Assembly (NCBI RefSeq): GCF_034353875.1
Contig: NZ_CP133784.1
Coordinates: 4,492,501-4,556,500 of the forward strand
Direction of reading: 5' to 3'
From: Pseudomonas sp. MH9.2
Lineage (GTDB): Bacteria; Pseudomonadota; Gammaproteobacteria; Pseudomonadales; Pseudomonadaceae
Length of the DNA stretch: 64,000 nucleotides
Shown: one piece after another, positions 36,471-47,060 of the stretch
Layout of the letters: each line of letters starts with the position of its first letter
Numbering within the stretch: the stretch's first letter is position 1
The notes under the pieces: generated by a model
The model's database searches: none
Told to the model about the DNA's origin: nothing
Seen by the model: the letters and a program-made list of their open reading frames with translations, nothing else
Position numbers and translations under genes: made by a program

Positions 36471-37013
36471 GTGAACAAGTCGTTGCTAATTGGTGCGGTG
36501 TTGGGGGCTGTCGGCGTGACCGCTGGCGGTGCTGTCGCCACGTATAACTTGGTGAAAAGCGGCCCTGAGTATGCAGAGGTGTTGGGTGTGCAACCCATCA
36601 AGGAGCAGGTCAAGACCCCGCGTGAAGTGTGCAAAGACGTAGCGGTCACCCGTCAGGCGCCCGTCAAGGATCAGCATCAGATCATGGGTAGCGTGCTGGG
36701 TGCCGTGGCCGGTGGCTTGCTTGGCAATCAGGTGGGTGGCGGTAACGGCAAAAAAATCGCGACGGTCGCCGGTGCGGTGGGCGGTGGTTACGCGGGCAAC
36801 AAAGTTCAGGAAGGTATGCAGAACAGAGATACATACACCACGACTCAGACCCGCTGCAATACGGTCAATGACATCAGCGACAAGGTCGTGGGTTATGACG
36901 TGAAATACAAACTGAACGACAAGGTCGGTCAGGTGCGTATGGACCGTGATCCGGGTAACCAGATTCCGGTCAACAAAGAAGGTCAGCTGGTATTGGGTCA
37001 AGGCGCTCAGTAA
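36471..37013 (+). CDS. Glycine-zipper 2TM (SlyB-like) protein
   Basis: A 180-residue protein starting at GTG 36471, preceded by a full AGGAGG. The N-terminal hydrophobic segment (SLLIGAVLGAVGVTAGGAVA) is a signal or anchor. Residues ~70-105 form the glycine zipper GSVLGAVAGGLLGNQVGGG plus IATVAGAVGGGYAGNKVQE. The C-terminal part is soluble and beta-rich. It probably sits in or at the outer membrane. No lipobox Cys is present. Monocistronic, between two terminators. Confidence 0.88.
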   Translation: MNKSLLIGAVLGAVGVTAGGAVATYNLVKSGPEYAEVLGVQPIKEQVKTPREVCKDVAVTRQAPVKDQHQIMGSVLGAVAGGLLGNQVGGGNGKKIATVAGAVGGGYAGNKVQEGMQNRDTYTTTQTRCNTVNDISDKVVGYDVKYKLNDKVGQVRMDRDPGNQIPVNKEGQLVLGQGAQ

Positions 37014-37037
37014 GACGCGTCAGAATCGGCATCAAAG

Positions 37038-37062
37038 AAAAGCACCTTCGGGTGCTTTTTTT
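37038..37062 (+). terminator. Terminator of the glycine-zipper gene
   Basis: Stem aaagcacc/ggtgcttt with a TTCG tetraloop and a long T run, 24 bp after the stop. Confidence 0.92.
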
Positions 37063-37080
37063 GTTTGTGCGGGGCATAAA

Positions 37081-37102
37081 AAAACCGGCGAACGCCGGTT
37101 TT
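37081..37102 (-). terminator. Terminator of suhB
   Basis: A 10-bp stem aaaaccggcg/cgccggtttt with a 2-nt spacer. On the minus strand it is followed by a T run; it lies 18 bp past the suhB stop. Confidence 0.88.
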
Positions 37103-37120
37103 TATTGTCGACCCTGAGGC

Positions 37121-37936
37121 TTAGCGCTTCAGCGAGGCCGGCAGGTGCGGTGCGATCGAGGTCAGTACCGCTTTGAAGCACTTGGTGTTGCCTGCAACGA
37201 TATGACCTTTTTCAAGGAACTCGTGACCGCCGGTGAAATCGCTCACCAGGCCGCCAGCTTCTTGAATCAGTAGTGCGCCCGCTGCCATGTCCCACTCGGA
37301 CAGGCCCGACTCCCAGTACGCATCGAAACGACCGGCAGCTACATAGGCGAGGTCGAGGCTGGCGGCGCCTGCACGGCGAATGCCGGCGGTCTGACCGACC
37401 AGGCTGCGGAACATGCCCAGGTAGTTTTCCAGGTTGTCCATTTGCCCTTCGCGGAACGGAAAGCCGGTACCCAGCAGGGCGCCTTCGAGGCTTTTACGCT
37501 GGCTTACGCGCAGACGGCGACCGTTAAGCGCGGCACCACGGCCACGGCTGGCGGTGAATTCTTCCTGACGGACCGGGTCGAGAACCACGGCATGTTCAAG
37601 ACGGCCGCGGTATTTGCAGGCGATGCTGACAGCGAAGTGTGGAACACCGCGTACGAAGTTGGTGGTGCCATCAAGCGGGTCGATGATCCACAGGTATTCT
37701 GTGCCTTCGCCGCTGCCTTCGTGCATGCCGCTTTCTTCGCCAAGGATGCCGTGGGTCGGATAAGCTTTGCGCAGGGCGGCAATGATGTTGTGCTCGGCAG
37801 CCCGATCGATTTCAGTGACGTAATCCTTCGCGTCTTTTTCGTCGACCTTGATGGTATCCAAGCGCTCGATGGAGCGGAAAATCAATTCACTGGCGCTGCG
37901 GGCGGCGCGCAGCGCGATATTCAGCATGGGCTGCAT
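37121..37936 (-). CDS. suhB: Inositol-1-monophosphatase family protein SuhB
   Basis: A 271-residue lithium-sensitive phosphatase. Metal-binding motifs: ILGEESG (E), IIDPLDGTTNFVRGVPHFAVSIA (DPLDGT) and WESGLSEWDMAAGALLIQEAGG (WD). The family dephosphorylates inositol monophosphate; in enterobacteria SuhB also joins rRNA antitermination complexes. Divergent from trmJ, with which it shares a 143-bp intergenic region. Confidence 0.97.
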   Translation of the reverse strand: MQPMLNIALRAARSASELIFRSIERLDTIKVDEKDAKDYVTEIDRAAEHNIIAALRKAYPTHGILGEESGMHEGSGEGTEYLWIIDPLDGTTNFVRGVPHFAVSIACKYRGRLEHAVVLDPVRQEEFTASRGRGAALNGRRLRVSQRKSLEGALLGTGFPFREGQMDNLENYLGMFRSLVGQTAGIRRAGAASLDLAYVAAGRFDAYWESGLSEWDMAAGALLIQEAGGLVSDFTGGHEFLEKGHIVAGNTKCFKAVLTSIAPHLPASLKR

Positions 37937-38079
37937 GGACGTTTCACCTAGGTCGTTAAAGAAAGCCGAACATTGTAGGGCGTAGCATCAATTATTTCCA
38001 GCCTGCATAGCGTCCATAGCGTTAATGGGGGTGGTTCTGTAAGATTTGCTCCCCTTTCTCCCGTCTGTGAGAACTTGCA

Positions 38080-38853
38080 TTGCTGCAAAATATTCGTGTT
38101 GTCCTGGTCGGTACCAGTCACCCCGGTAATATCGGTGGAGCTGCTCGTGCCATGAAAAACATGGGGCTTTCACGCCTGGTGCTGGTCGATCCACTGGTTT
38201 TCCCTAACCATGAGGCTGATGCGCGGGCCTCTGGCGCAAGCGATATCCTGGAAAACGCGCAGGTCGTCGCGACCCTGGAAGACGCGCTGGTCGGCTGCAA
38301 TCTGGTGCTGGGCACCAGTGCGCGTGATCGGCGAATCCCCTGGCCGCTGCTTGATCCGCGTGAGTGTGGGGTGATGGCGTCCGAGCAGGCGGCGCAGGGC
38401 GCGGAAGTGGCGCTGGTGTTCGGTCGTGAATATGCCGGCCTGACCAACGAAGAGCTGCAGCGATGTCACTATCACATCCACATCCCCTCGGACCCTGAGT
38501 TCAGTTCGCTCAATCTGGCGGCAGCGGTGCAGGTGCTGGCCTATGAGGTGCGGATGTCCTGGCTCGCAGCGCAAGGGCAGCCGACCAAGGTCGAAAAGGT
38601 CGAAGTGGCCTCTGCGCGCAGTGTGGAAGAAGTCACCATGGATGAGATGGAGCTGTTTTACGGCCATCTCCAGTCCACGCTGGTCGATATCGGTTTTCTC
38701 GACACGGAAAACCCGCGTCACCTGATGGCACGCTTGCGTCGCCTGTTCGGTCGTCGCGCGGTGTACCGGTCAGAGATGAATATTTTGCGGGGCATTCTTA
38801 CCGAGACGCAGAAAGTGGCGCGCGGCGAGCCTCATAAACTGAAGGATCAATGA
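38080..38853 (+). CDS. trmJ: tRNA (cytidine/uridine-2'-O)-methyltransferase TrmJ
   Basis: A 257-residue SPOUT-class enzyme that methylates the ribose of position 32 in tRNA. It starts [25 protein letters not shown]. The knot region carries [45 protein letters not shown]. The start codon is TTG (38080), which the family N-terminus supports. The stop overlaps the cysE start. Same order in other pseudomonads. Confidence 0.96.
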   Translation: MLQNIRVVLVGTSHPGNIGGAARAMKNMGLSRLVLVDPLVFPNHEADARASGASDILENAQVVATLEDALVGCNLVLGTSARDRRIPWPLLDPRECGVMASEQAAQGAEVALVFGREYAGLTNEELQRCHYHIHIPSDPEFSSLNLAAAVQVLAYEVRMSWLAAQGQPTKVEKVEVASARSVEEVTMDEMELFYGHLQSTLVDIGFLDTENPRHLMARLRRLFGRRAVYRSEMNILRGILTETQKVARGEPHKLKDQ

Positions 38854-39629
38854 TGTTCGAGCGTTTGCGAGAAGATATTCAAAGTGTGTTCCATCGCGAT
38901 CCGGCTGCGCGCAACGCCTTTGAGGTGCTGACCTGCTATCCCGGCATGCACGCAATCTGGCTGCATCGTTTGTCGCATTACCTGTGGACCCTTGACTGGA
39001 AGTGGCTGGCGCGCGTGGTGTCCAATTTCGGTCGCTGGTTGACCGGCATTGAGATTCATCCGGGGGCAACGATTGGGCGGCGCTTCTTCATCGATCACGG
39101 AATGGGCATCGTGATCGGCGAAACCGCGGAAATCGGCGACGACGTGACGCTCTATCAGGGTGTCACCCTGGGTGGAACCAGCTGGAATAAAGGCAAGCGC
39201 CATCCGACGCTCGAGTCGGGCGTGGTTGTTGGGGCGGGTGCCAAGGTGTTGGGGCCGTTCACGGTCGGTGCGGGTGCCAAGGTTGGCTCCAATGCGGTGG
39301 TCACCAAGGCGGTGCCGGCCGGTGCCACTGTCGTGGGTATTCCAGGGCGGATCATCATAAAGTCCGACGGCGACGTGGAAGCCAAACGTAAAGCCATCGC
39401 TGAAAAGCTCGGTTTCGATGCCTATGGGGTCAGCGAAGATATGCCTGATCCGGTGGCGCGGGCGATCGGTCAGCTGCTCGACCATCTGCAAGCGGTCGAT
39501 GCCAGGCTGGAAGGTATGTGCGGTGCCCTTAACGCGTTGGGCAGTGATTACTGCGCCAAAGAGCTGCCAGCGTTGCGCGACGAGGTGTTTGATTGTGTGA
39601 AAGATGGCGGCGAAACCAAGGCCGGCTGA
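38853..39629 (+). CDS. cysE: Serine O-acetyltransferase
   Basis: A 258-residue left-handed beta-helix acetyltransferase that makes O-acetylserine for cysteine synthesis. The catalytic block is [31 protein letters not shown], then [19 protein letters not shown] and hexapeptide repeats ending in VVGIPGR. Two ATGs overlap the trmJ stop (38850, 38853). Placed directly upstream of the Fe-S operon, whose IscS consumes cysteine. Confidence 0.96.
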   Translation: MFERLREDIQSVFHRDPAARNAFEVLTCYPGMHAIWLHRLSHYLWTLDWKWLARVVSNFGRWLTGIEIHPGATIGRRFFIDHGMGIVIGETAEIGDDVTLYQGVTLGGTSWNKGKRHPTLESGVVVGAGAKVLGPFTVGAGAKVGSNAVVTKAVPAGATVVGIPGRIIIKSDGDVEAKRKAIAEKLGFDAYGVSEDMPDPVARAIGQLLDHLQAVDARLEGMCGALNALGSDYCAKELPALRDEVFDCVKDGGETKAG

Positions 39630-39716
39630 CGGGTGGGCCGGACTCGCCGGTACTAGACCTAAGGGGTGTGCCAATGCACCCCGGCGTTTGTTATGATGTC
39701 GCCGTTGTTTGCGGGT

Positions 39717-39766
39717 AATCCCGACTGATTTACTCGGTCTTATAGTTGACTTAAATACTCGGGAAT
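39717..39766 (+). promoter_or_regulatory. Two abutting IscR type-1-like operators at the iscR promoter
   Basis: Against the type-1 consensus ATASYYGACTRWWWYAGTCRRSTAT recalled from E. coli, 39742-39766 matches at about 22 of 25 positions and 39717-39741 at about 19 of 25. The nearer site overlaps a -35 TTGACT (39746-39751), with -10 CATACT (39769-39774) at 17-bp spacing. Holo-IscR binding here would repress the operon. Confidence 0.75.
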
Positions 39767-39806
39767 AGCATACTCGCACTCATTCCGAACCTCCGTGGTA
39801 CATGCC

Positions 39807-40298
39807 ATGCGACTGACTACAAAAGGCCGATACGCTGTAACCGCCATGCTTGACCTGGCATTACATGCGCAGCACGGGCCAGTGTCTCTGGCCGATATCT
39901 CCGAGCGGCAAGGCATCTCCCTGTCTTATCTCGAGCAACTGTTCGCCAAGCTGCGTCGCAGTAATCTGGTGTCGAGCGTGCGGGGGCCTGGTGGTGGTTA
40001 CCAACTGGCCCGTGACATGCAGGGCATTCAGGTCGCGCAGGTGATCGACGCGGTCAACGAGTCGGTCGATGCAACACGTTGCCAGGGTCTGGGTGATTGC
40101 CATGCGGGCGATACCTGCCTGACTCACCACTTGTGGTGTGACCTGAGTTCGCAGATTCACGATTTTCTTAGCGGTATAAGCCTGGCTGACCTTGTAACTC
40201 GCCGTGAGGTACAAGAGGTCGCTCAGCGCCAGGATTTGCGTCGAAATACATGCAGAACGCCCCAGCTGGATAAGATTGAAACGTCCGCCGTCGAATGA
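39807..40298 (+). CDS. iscR: Fe-S cluster regulator IscR
   Basis: A 163-residue Rrf2-family repressor. The winged helix spans the first 60 residues ([50 protein letters not shown]). The 2Fe-2S ligands are the three Cys of [19 protein letters not shown] plus the His after it. It senses Fe-S status and controls the isc operon. ATG 39807 gives the family N-terminus. Two IscR-like operators lie just upstream. Confidence 0.97.
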   Translation: MRLTTKGRYAVTAMLDLALHAQHGPVSLADISERQGISLSYLEQLFAKLRRSNLVSSVRGPGGGYQLARDMQGIQVAQVIDAVNESVDATRCQGLGDCHAGDTCLTHHLWCDLSSQIHDFLSGISLADLVTRREVQEVAQRQDLRRNTCRTPQLDKIETSAVE

Positions 40299-40342
40299 AC
40301 GCAGATGAATGCGCGGCGCGCCTGCCTGATAGGAGATATTCA

Positions 40343-41557
40343 ATGAAATTGCCGATTTACCTCGATTACTCCGCGACTACCCCGGTCGATCCGCGCGTCG
40401 CGCAGAAAATGAGTGAATGCCTGCTGGTTGACGGAAACTTCGGTAACCCGGCATCGCGTTCCCACGTCTTTGGCTGGAAAGCTGAAGAGGCAGTGGAGAA
40501 CGCTCGCCGTCAGGTCGCTGATCTGGTGAACGCTGATCCGCGTGAAATCGTCTGGACCTCTGGTGCTACCGAGTCCGACAACCTTGCGATCAAAGGCGCT
40601 GCGCATTTTTACGCCAGCAAGGGTAAGCACCTGATCACCAACAAGATCGAACACAAAGCGGTCCTGGACACCATGCGCCAATTGGAGCGTGAAGGTTTCG
40701 AAGTGACGTATATCGAGCCTGGTGAAGACGGTCTGATCACGCCTGCAATGGTTGAAGCGGCTTTGCGCGAAGACACCATTCTGGTCTCGATCATGCACGT
40801 CAACAACGAAATCGGCACTATCAACGACATCGCAGCCATCGGTGAGCTGACCCGTTCGCGTGGTGTGTTGTTCCACGTCGATGCGGCCCAGTCCACAGGT
40901 AAAGTCGAGATCGACCTGGCCAACCTCAAGGTTGACCTGATGTCTTTCTCGGCCCACAAAACCTATGGTCCTAAAGGTATTGGTGCGCTCTACGTGAGCC
41001 GCAAACCGCGCGTTCGCATTGAAGCGACCATGCACGGTGGCGGACATGAGCGTGGCATGCGTTCGGGGACATTGGCGACTCACCAGATCGTTGGTATGGG
41101 CGAAGCGTTCCGTGTTGCCAAAGAAGACATGGCGTCTGAAAACGTACGCATCAAGGCCCTGAGCGCTCGCTTCCTCAAGCAGGTTGAAGGTCTGGAAGAG
41201 CTGTACATCAACGGCAGCATGATTTCCCGTGTACCGCACAACCTGAACCTGAGCTTCAACTATGTCGAAGGCGAGTCGTTGATCATGGCGCTCAAGGATC
41301 TGGCGGTTTCGTCCGGTTCCGCTTGCACCTCGGCTTCGCTGGAGCCGTCCTACGTCCTGCGCGCCCTGGGCCGCAACGATGAATTGGCGCACAGCTCGAT
41401 TCGCTTCACCTTCGGCCGTTTCACCACCGAAGAAGAAATCGATTACGCCGCGCAGAAAGTCTGCGAGGCCGTTACCAAGCTGCGCGCTTTGTCGCCGCTG
41501 TGGGATATGTACAAAGACGGTATCGATATCTCCAAGATCGAGTGGGCTGCGCACTAA
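40343..41557 (+). CDS. iscS: Cysteine desulfurase IscS
   Basis: A 404-residue PLP enzyme that removes sulfur from cysteine for Fe-S clusters and thiolated tRNAs. Motifs: [14 protein letters not shown] at the start, [16 protein letters not shown] lysine in [19 protein letters not shown], and the mobile-loop persulfide Cys in [19 protein letters not shown] lies before ATG 40343. Second gene of the isc operon, 44 bp after iscR. Confidence 0.98.
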   Translation: MKLPIYLDYSATTPVDPRVAQKMSECLLVDGNFGNPASRSHVFGWKAEEAVENARRQVADLVNADPREIVWTSGATESDNLAIKGAAHFYASKGKHLITNKIEHKAVLDTMRQLEREGFEVTYIEPGEDGLITPAMVEAALREDTILVSIMHVNNEIGTINDIAAIGELTRSRGVLFHVDAAQSTGKVEIDLANLKVDLMSFSAHKTYGPKGIGALYVSRKPRVRIEATMHGGGHERGMRSGTLATHQIVGMGEAFRVAKEDMASENVRIKALSARFLKQVEGLEELYINGSMISRVPHNLNLSFNYVEGESLIMALKDLAVSSGSACTSASLEPSYVLRALGRNDELAHSSIRFTFGRFTTEEEIDYAAQKVCEAVTKLRALSPLWDMYKDGIDISKIEWAAH

Positions 41558-41604
41558 TTAAGTCGCCTGCAAGAGCGGCTACCTGATGAGAGAGGATTAG
41601 CACC

Positions 41605-41991
41605 ATGGCATACAGCGAAAAGGTCATTGACCACTACGAAAACCCGCGTAACGTCGGCAAGATGGACGCGGAAGATCCTGATGTTGGCACCGGTATGGTC
41701 GGCGCGCCGGCATGCGGCGACGTAATGCGCCTGCAAATCAAGGTCAACGAACACGGCATCATCGAAGACGCCAAGTTCAAGACCTACGGTTGCGGTTCGG
41801 CTATCGCCTCCAGCTCCCTGGCGACCGAGTGGATGAAAGGCAAGACTCTGGATGAAGCAGAGACCATCAAGAACACTCAACTGGCTGAAGAGCTGGCGTT
41901 GCCTCCAGTGAAGATCCACTGCTCGGTACTCGCAGAAGACGCTATCAAGGCGGCTGTTCGCGATTACAAGCAAAAGAAAGGCTTGCTCTGA
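41605..41991 (+). CDS. iscU: Fe-S assembly scaffold IscU
   Basis: A 128-residue scaffold with the three cluster cysteines at C37 (GAPACGDVM), C63 (YGCGSAIASSS) and C106 (KIHCSVLAEDA), and the LPPVK motif (residues 99-103) recognised by HscA. It assembles 2Fe-2S clusters from sulfur delivered by IscS. AGAGGA precedes the ATG. Confidence 0.98.
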   Translation: MAYSEKVIDHYENPRNVGKMDAEDPDVGTGMVGAPACGDVMRLQIKVNEHGIIEDAKFKTYGCGSAIASSSLATEWMKGKTLDEAETIKNTQLAEELALPPVKIHCSVLAEDAIKAAVRDYKQKKGLL

Positions 41992-42035
41992 ACAGAGCCT
42001 TTTTTAACGAAGCTTGATTCAAGTAAGGAGTTTCG

Positions 42036-42359
42036 ATGGCTATCAGCATGACAGAAGCTGCTGCTCAACACGTACGTCGCTCCCTCGAAGGTCGCGGCAA
42101 AGGTGACGGTGTTCGCCTAGGTGTTCGCACCACGGGCTGTTCCGGTCTGGCCTACGTGCTGGAGTTCGTCGATGAGGCGGGCAGCGAAGACACGGTGTTC
42201 GAGTTGCACGGCGTCAAAGTGATCATCGATCCGAAAAGCATGGTCTACCTCGACGGTACAGAGCTCGATTTCGTCAAGGAAGGGTTGAACGAAGGCTTCA
42301 AGTTCAACAACCCGAACGCGCGCGGTGAATGTGGCTGCGGCGAAAGCTTCAATATCTGA
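42036..42359 (+). CDS. iscA: A-type Fe-S carrier IscA
   Basis: A 107-residue carrier with the three conserved Cys of the family: C35 in TTGCSGLAY and the pair in GECGCGESF near the end. It passes clusters or iron from the scaffold to client proteins. AAGGAG precedes the ATG. It stands in its usual place after iscU. Confidence 0.97.
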   Translation: MAISMTEAAAQHVRRSLEGRGKGDGVRLGVRTTGCSGLAYVLEFVDEAGSEDTVFELHGVKVIIDPKSMVYLDGTELDFVKEGLNEGFKFNNPNARGECGCGESFNI

Positions 42360-42367
42360 GGCTGATC

Positions 42368-42889
42368 GTGGGTATTCCTTGTCATTTCGCCTTATTCGAG
42401 CTCAAGCCAAGTTTCCGTTTGGATCTCGATCAGTTGGCGACGCGCTACCGTGAGTTGGCGCGCGGCGTACATCCAGACCGTTTTGCTGATGCTTCCGAGC
42501 GTGAGCAGCGGCTGGCGCTAGAACACACTGCCAGTCTCAACGAGGCCTACCAGACGCTCAAGAACGCTCCCAAACGGGCGCGTTATTTGTTGACGCTGGG
42601 GGGTAACGAGTTGCCGTTGGAAGTTACCGTGCAAGACCCCGAGTTCCTCATGCAGCAGATGCAATGGCGTGAAGAGCTTGAGGATTTGCAGGAGGATGCC
42701 GACCTGGCGGGTGTTGCGGTATTCAAGCGCCGGCTCAAAGTCGCTCAGGATGAACTGAACGAAAGCTTCGCTGCCTGTTGGGATGATGCTGCGCAACGTG
42801 AATTGGCCGAACGGCTGATGCGACGTATGCAGTTCCTCGACAAGCTCACCTACGAAGTGCGCCAGCTTGAAGAGCGCCTCGACGATTAA
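42368..42889 (+). CDS. hscB: Co-chaperone HscB
   Basis: A 173-residue J-domain protein; the J motif is [10 protein letters not shown], and the C-terminal helical bundle binds IscU. I take the GTG at 42368 ([16 protein letters not shown]), eight bases after iscA. The longer frame from 42329 would overlap iscA and adds residues foreign to the family. Confidence 0.95.
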   Translation: MGIPCHFALFELKPSFRLDLDQLATRYRELARGVHPDRFADASEREQRLALEHTASLNEAYQTLKNAPKRARYLLTLGGNELPLEVTVQDPEFLMQQMQWREELEDLQEDADLAGVAVFKRRLKVAQDELNESFAACWDDAAQRELAERLMRRMQFLDKLTYEVRQLEERLDD

Positions 42890-42931
42890 CCCCGTGCTGC
42901 CCTGGCCGCACGCCTGTGAATTTCGATAAGT

Positions 42932-44794
42932 ATGGCCCTACTGCAGATCGCCGAACCCGGCCAAAGTCCCCAACCACATCAGCGCCGTCTGGCGGTTGGG
43001 ATCGACTTGGGCACTACCAATTCGCTGGTCGCTGCATTGCGCAGTGGACTTTCCGAGCCGCTGGCCGATGGCGAAGGGCAGGTCATCTTGCCGTCCGTCG
43101 TTCGCTACCACGCTGATCGGGTCGAAGTAGGGCAGAGCGCCAAAAGCGCCGCCGCTATTGATCCGTTCAACACCGTATTGTCAGTCAAACGACTGATGGG
43201 GCGTGGCCTGTCCGACGTCAAACAGCTCGGTGAGCAACTGCCTTACCGATTTGTTGACGGCGAGTCTCACATGCCGTTCATCGACACCATTCAAGGGCCG
43301 AAAAGTCCGGTGCAGGTGTCGGCTGAAATTCTCAAGGTTCTGCGTCAGCGTGCTGAAGAGTCCTTGGGCGGCGAGTTGGTGGGGGCGGTGATTACCGTTC
43401 CGGCCTATTTCGACGACGCCCAGCGTCAGGCCACCAAAGATGCGGCTCGGTTGGCGGGTCTTAACGTTCTGCGTTTGCTCAATGAGCCTACCGCTGCGGC
43501 GGTGGCTTATGGTCTGGATCAACACGCTGAAGGCGTGGTTGCTATTTACGACCTGGGCGGCGGTACGTTCGATATTTCCATATTGCGTCTGACAGGCGGC
43601 GTTTTTGAAGTTTTGGCAACCGGTGGCGATACGGCACTGGGTGGTGATGACTTCGATCATGCGATCGCCAGTTGGATCGTGAGCGAAGCCGGTCTTTCTG
43701 CCGACCTCGATCCGTCTGCGCAGCGCAGCCTGCTGCAAACCGCTTGCGCGGCCAAAGAAGCGTTGACTGAAGTCGATTCGGTCGAAGTCGTGCATGGCGA
43801 TTGGCATTCTGTGCTGACCCGGCAAGCTTTCGATGCGCTGCTTGAGCCCATGCTAGCGCGCAGCCTTAAAGCCTGTCGGCGCGCGGTCCGCGATGCCGGC
43901 ATCGAGATTGAAGAAGTTGAGGCCGTGGTCATGGTCGGCGGTTCGACCCGTGTGCCGCGAGTGCGAGAAGCTGTCGCCGAACTGTTCGGTCGTCAACCAC
44001 TGACCAAGATCGATCCGGATCAAGTGGTGGCCATTGGCGCTGCGATCCAGGCTGATACGCTGGCAGGCAACAAGCGTGACGGTGAAGAGCTGTTGCTGCT
44101 TGATGTGATTCCGCTGTCTCTGGGTTTGGAAACCATGGGTGGGTTGATGGAGAAGGTGATTCCACGAAACACCACCATTCCCGTCGCTCGCGCTCAGGAT
44201 TTCACCACCTATAAAGACGGCCAGTCAGCCATGATGATTCATGTGCTGCAGGGCGAGCGGGAACTGATCAGCGATTGCCGCTCCCTGGCTAGGTTCGAGC
44301 TGCGAGGCATACCACCGATGGTTGCTGGCGCCGCGAAAATTCGCGTCACGTTCCAAGTCGATGCGGATGGCTTGCTCAACGTTGCGGCCCGTGAGCTGGG
44401 TTCGGGTATCGAGTCGAGTATCCAAGTCAAGCCATCCTATGGCCTGACCGACGGCGAAATTTCCCGCATGCTCAAGGACTCGTTCCAGCACGCCAGTGAT
44501 GACAAAGTCGCTCGTGTACTGCGCGAACAGCAAGTCGATGCCCAGCGTCTGCTCGAAGCGGTGCAGGGTGCGCTGGATGTGGACGGTGAGCGCTTGCTCG
44601 ACGCTGAAGAGCGGATGGTGATCGAGTTGCAGATGAAAGAATTGAGTGAATTGATGCAGGGCACTGATGGTCCTGCCATCGAGCTGCAGACCAAGCGTCT
44701 GTCGCAGGTGACCGATGCATTTGCTGCCCGACGCCTGGATTCGACGGTGAAAGCCGCGCTGGCGGGACACAACCTGAATGAAATTGAGGGATAA
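42932..44794 (+). CDS. hscA: Hsp70-type chaperone HscA
   Basis: A 620-residue specialised Hsp70. ATPase motifs: [29 protein letters not shown] and [17 protein letters not shown]. The substrate-binding half follows from about residue 390 ([15 protein letters not shown]). It acts with HscB to release clusters from IscU. Located 42 bp after hscB and three bases before fdx. Confidence 0.98.
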   Translation: MALLQIAEPGQSPQPHQRRLAVGIDLGTTNSLVAALRSGLSEPLADGEGQVILPSVVRYHADRVEVGQSAKSAAAIDPFNTVLSVKRLMGRGLSDVKQLGEQLPYRFVDGESHMPFIDTIQGPKSPVQVSAEILKVLRQRAEESLGGELVGAVITVPAYFDDAQRQATKDAARLAGLNVLRLLNEPTAAAVAYGLDQHAEGVVAIYDLGGGTFDISILRLTGGVFEVLATGGDTALGGDDFDHAIASWIVSEAGLSADLDPSAQRSLLQTACAAKEALTEVDSVEVVHGDWHSVLTRQAFDALLEPMLARSLKACRRAVRDAGIEIEEVEAVVMVGGSTRVPRVREAVAELFGRQPLTKIDPDQVVAIGAAIQADTLAGNKRDGEELLLLDVIPLSLGLETMGGLMEKVIPRNTTIPVARAQDFTTYKDGQSAMMIHVLQGERELISDCRSLARFELRGIPPMVAGAAKIRVTFQVDADGLLNVAARELGSGIESSIQVKPSYGLTDGEISRMLKDSFQHASDDKVARVLREQQVDAQRLLEAVQGALDVDGERLLDAEERMVIELQMKELSELMQGTDGPAIELQTKRLSQVTDAFAARRLDSTVKAALAGHNLNEIEG

Positions 44795-44797
44795 CTG

Positions 44798-45139
44798 ATG
44801 CCGCAGATCATTTTTCTGCCACATGCCGTGCTGTGCCCGGAAGGTCTGGTTGTCGAGGTCGCGCCCGGTACCTCCATTCTCGACGTGGCCCATGATAACC
44901 ATATCGAGATCGAGAGCGCCTGTGGCGGCGTCTGCGCCTGCACCACGTGTCATTGCATCATTCGTGAGGGCTTTGACTCGCTGAATGAGGCTGACGAACT
45001 GGAGGAGGATTTGCTCGACAAGGCCTGGGGGCTGGAGGCGCAATCGCGCTTGTCCTGCCAGGCGATTGTCGGCAATGAAGACCTGACCATCGAAATACCT
45101 AAATACACGATCAACCATGCGGCTGAAGCGCCGCACTGA
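44798..45139 (+). CDS. fdx: ISC-type 2Fe-2S ferredoxin
   Basis: A 113-residue adrenodoxin-type ferredoxin. Cluster ligands are in ESACGGVCACTTCHCI and the later Cys of SRLSCQAIVG. It supplies electrons for cluster assembly. The start is three bases after hscA. Confidence 0.97.
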   Translation: MPQIIFLPHAVLCPEGLVVEVAPGTSILDVAHDNHIEIESACGGVCACTTCHCIIREGFDSLNEADELEEDLLDKAWGLEAQSRLSCQAIVGNEDLTIEIPKYTINHAAEAPH

Positions 45140-45153
45140 TTCAAGGGGTTCTT

Positions 45154-45354
45154 ATGAGTCTGAAATGGGTTGATGTGCAGGAAATCGCAATCCAGCTGGC
45201 TGAAAGCAAGCCGGATGTTGATCCAAGATCGCTTAACTTCGTCGATCTGCGTAAATGGGTGATGGAATTGCCCGAGTTCGACGATGCGCCGGATCGCAGT
45301 GGCGAAAAGGTTCTGGAGGCCATTCAGGCTCTCTGGATCGAAGAGCTCGACTGA
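45154..45354 (+). CDS. iscX: IscX Fe-S assembly protein
   Basis: A 66-residue acidic protein starting MSLKWVDVQEIAIQLAE and containing DVDPRSLNFVDLRKWVMELPEF, typical of IscX/YfhJ. It binds IscS and tunes its rate. Last gene of the isc operon, followed by a terminator. Confidence 0.95.
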   Translation: MSLKWVDVQEIAIQLAESKPDVDPRSLNFVDLRKWVMELPEFDDAPDRSGEKVLEAIQALWIEELD

Positions 45355-45383
45355 GCCGCGCTGCAGGTTAGGCAATACCAAAG

Positions 45384-45415
45384 AACCCGCGTATAATTCG
45401 CGGGTTTAATTTTTC
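45384..45415 (+). terminator. Terminator of the isc operon
   Basis: An 8-bp stem aacccgcg/cgcgggtt with a 7-nt loop, then a T-rich tail, 27 bp after iscX and before ndk. Confidence 0.88.
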
Positions 45416-45442
45416 GAAAATTACCGTTTCTGGAGTTACACC

Positions 45443-45874
45443 ATGGCTGTTCAACGTACTTTCTCCATCATCAAGCCTGACGCCGTTGCAAAAAACGTAA
45501 TCGGCGAGATCGTCACTCGTTTTGAAAAAGCCGGCCTGCAAGTCGTTGCTTCGAAAATGAAGCAGCTGTCCAAGGCTGAAGCTGAAGGTTTCTACGCTGA
45601 GCACAGCGCTCGTGGTTTCTTCGGCGACCTGGTTGCGTTCATGATCTCTGGCCCGGTTGTGGTTCAGGTTCTGGAAGGCGAAAACGCCATCGCTAAAAAC
45701 CGCGAACTGATGGGCGCTACCAACCCTAAAGAAGCAGCTGCCGGCACCATCCGTGCTGATTTCGCTGATTCCATCGACGCCAACGCTGTACACGGTTCCG
45801 ATTCCGAAGCTGCTGCTGCACGTGAAATCGCTTACTTCTTCGCCGCTACCGAAGTAACCGCTCGTAAGGCCTAA
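45443..45874 (+). CDS. ndk: Nucleoside diphosphate kinase
   Basis: A 143-residue kinase exchanging phosphate between NTPs and NDPs. It starts [21 protein letters not shown]. The family's active-site His segment is [12 protein letters not shown]. Codon use is strongly biased, as in highly expressed genes. It lies between the isc terminator and rlmN, whose start is 23 bp downstream. Confidence 0.98.
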   Translation: MAVQRTFSIIKPDAVAKNVIGEIVTRFEKAGLQVVASKMKQLSKAEAEGFYAEHSARGFFGDLVAFMISGPVVVQVLEGENAIAKNRELMGATNPKEAAAGTIRADFADSIDANAVHGSDSEAAAAREIAYFFAATEVTARKA

Positions 45875-45897
45875 GGCCATTGAGTGAGGGTGAAAAC

Positions 45898-47046
45898 ATG
45901 ACAACATCGACTGGCAAAACAAACCTGTTGGGTCTGACTCAACCGGAAATGGAGAAGTTCTTCGACTCGATCGGGGAGAAGCGTTTCCGTGCCGGTCAGG
46001 TGATGAAGTGGATTCACCACCTTGGCGTCGATGATTTCGACGCCATGACGAATGTCAGCAAGGCCTTGCGCGAAAAGCTCAAGGTCTGCGCTGAAATTCG
46101 CGGTCCTGAAGTCGTCAGCGAGGACATCTCCACCGATGGCACCCGTAAATGGGTGGTGCGTGTGGCGTCCGGCAGCTGTGTCGAGACCGTTTACATCCCT
46201 CAAGGCAAACGCGGCACGTTGTGCGTTTCGTCCCAGGCGGGCTGTGCCCTGGATTGCAGTTTCTGCTCCACCGGCAAACAAGGTTTCAATAGCAACCTCA
46301 CCGCCGCCGAAGTGATCGGTCAGGTGTGGATTGCCAACAAATCCTTTGGCAGCGTCCCGGCAACCGTCGACCGTGCCATCACCAACGTGGTGATGATGGG
46401 CATGGGTGAGCCGCTGCTGAACTTCGATAACGTAGTAGCCGCCATGCATCTGATGATGGATGACCTGGGCTATGGCATTTCCAAGCGCCGGGTGACGCTG
46501 TCCACCTCGGGCGTGGTACCGATGATCGACGAGCTGTCCAAGCACATCGACGTCTCACTGGCATTGTCGCTGCATGCACCCAACGATGCACTGCGCAACC
46601 AATTGGTACCGATCAACAAGAAGTACCCGCTCAAGGTCCTGCTCGAATCCTGCCAGCGTTATATGTCGACCCTGGGCGAAAAACGCGTACTGACCGTTGA
46701 GTACACGTTGCTCAAAGACATCAACGACAAGGTCGAGCACGCGGTCGAAATGGCTGAGCTGCTCAAGGACACGCCTTGCAAGATCAACCTGATCCCGTTC
46801 AACCCGTTTCCTCACTCGGGTTACGAGCGCCCAAGCAATAACGCGATCCGTCGTTTTCAGGATCAGTTGCATCAGGCCGGTTACAACGTCACTGTGCGCA
46901 CCACGCGCGGCGAAGATATCGATGCAGCATGCGGTCAGTTGGTTGGCCAGGTTCTGGATCGCACTCGACGCAGTGAGCGTTATATTGCTGTGCGCGAGTT
47001 GAGTGCCGAGGCCGACCAGGCCCAAAGCGCTACGACTCGAACCTGA
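45898..47046 (+). CDS. rlmN: Dual-specificity rRNA/tRNA adenine-C2 methyltransferase
   Basis: A 382-residue radical-SAM methylase acting on A2503 of 23S rRNA and A37 of tRNAs. The cluster motif is [11 protein letters not shown]; the resolving Cys lies in [12 protein letters not shown] near the C-terminus. ATG 45898 has GAGGGTG upstream. It stands in the usual ndk-rlmN-pilW order. Confidence 0.97.
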   Translation: MTTSTGKTNLLGLTQPEMEKFFDSIGEKRFRAGQVMKWIHHLGVDDFDAMTNVSKALREKLKVCAEIRGPEVVSEDISTDGTRKWVVRVASGSCVETVYIPQGKRGTLCVSSQAGCALDCSFCSTGKQGFNSNLTAAEVIGQVWIANKSFGSVPATVDRAITNVVMMGMGEPLLNFDNVVAAMHLMMDDLGYGISKRRVTLSTSGVVPMIDELSKHIDVSLALSLHAPNDALRNQLVPINKKYPLKVLLESCQRYMSTLGEKRVLTVEYTLLKDINDKVEHAVEMAELLKDTPCKINLIPFNPFPHSGYERPSNNAIRRFQDQLHQAGYNVTVRTTRGEDIDAACGQLVGQVLDRTRRSERYIAVRELSAEADQAQSATTRT

Positions 47047-47060
47047 CTGAGAGGACCTCT

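Noticed and set aside
40340..41554. 404-codon minus-strand open frame
   Set aside because: Antisense to iscS with no protein-family features.
45391..45396. TATAAT as an ndk promoter -10
   Set aside because: It sits across the stem-loop of the isc terminator and has no -35 at suitable spacing; coincidence is more likely.
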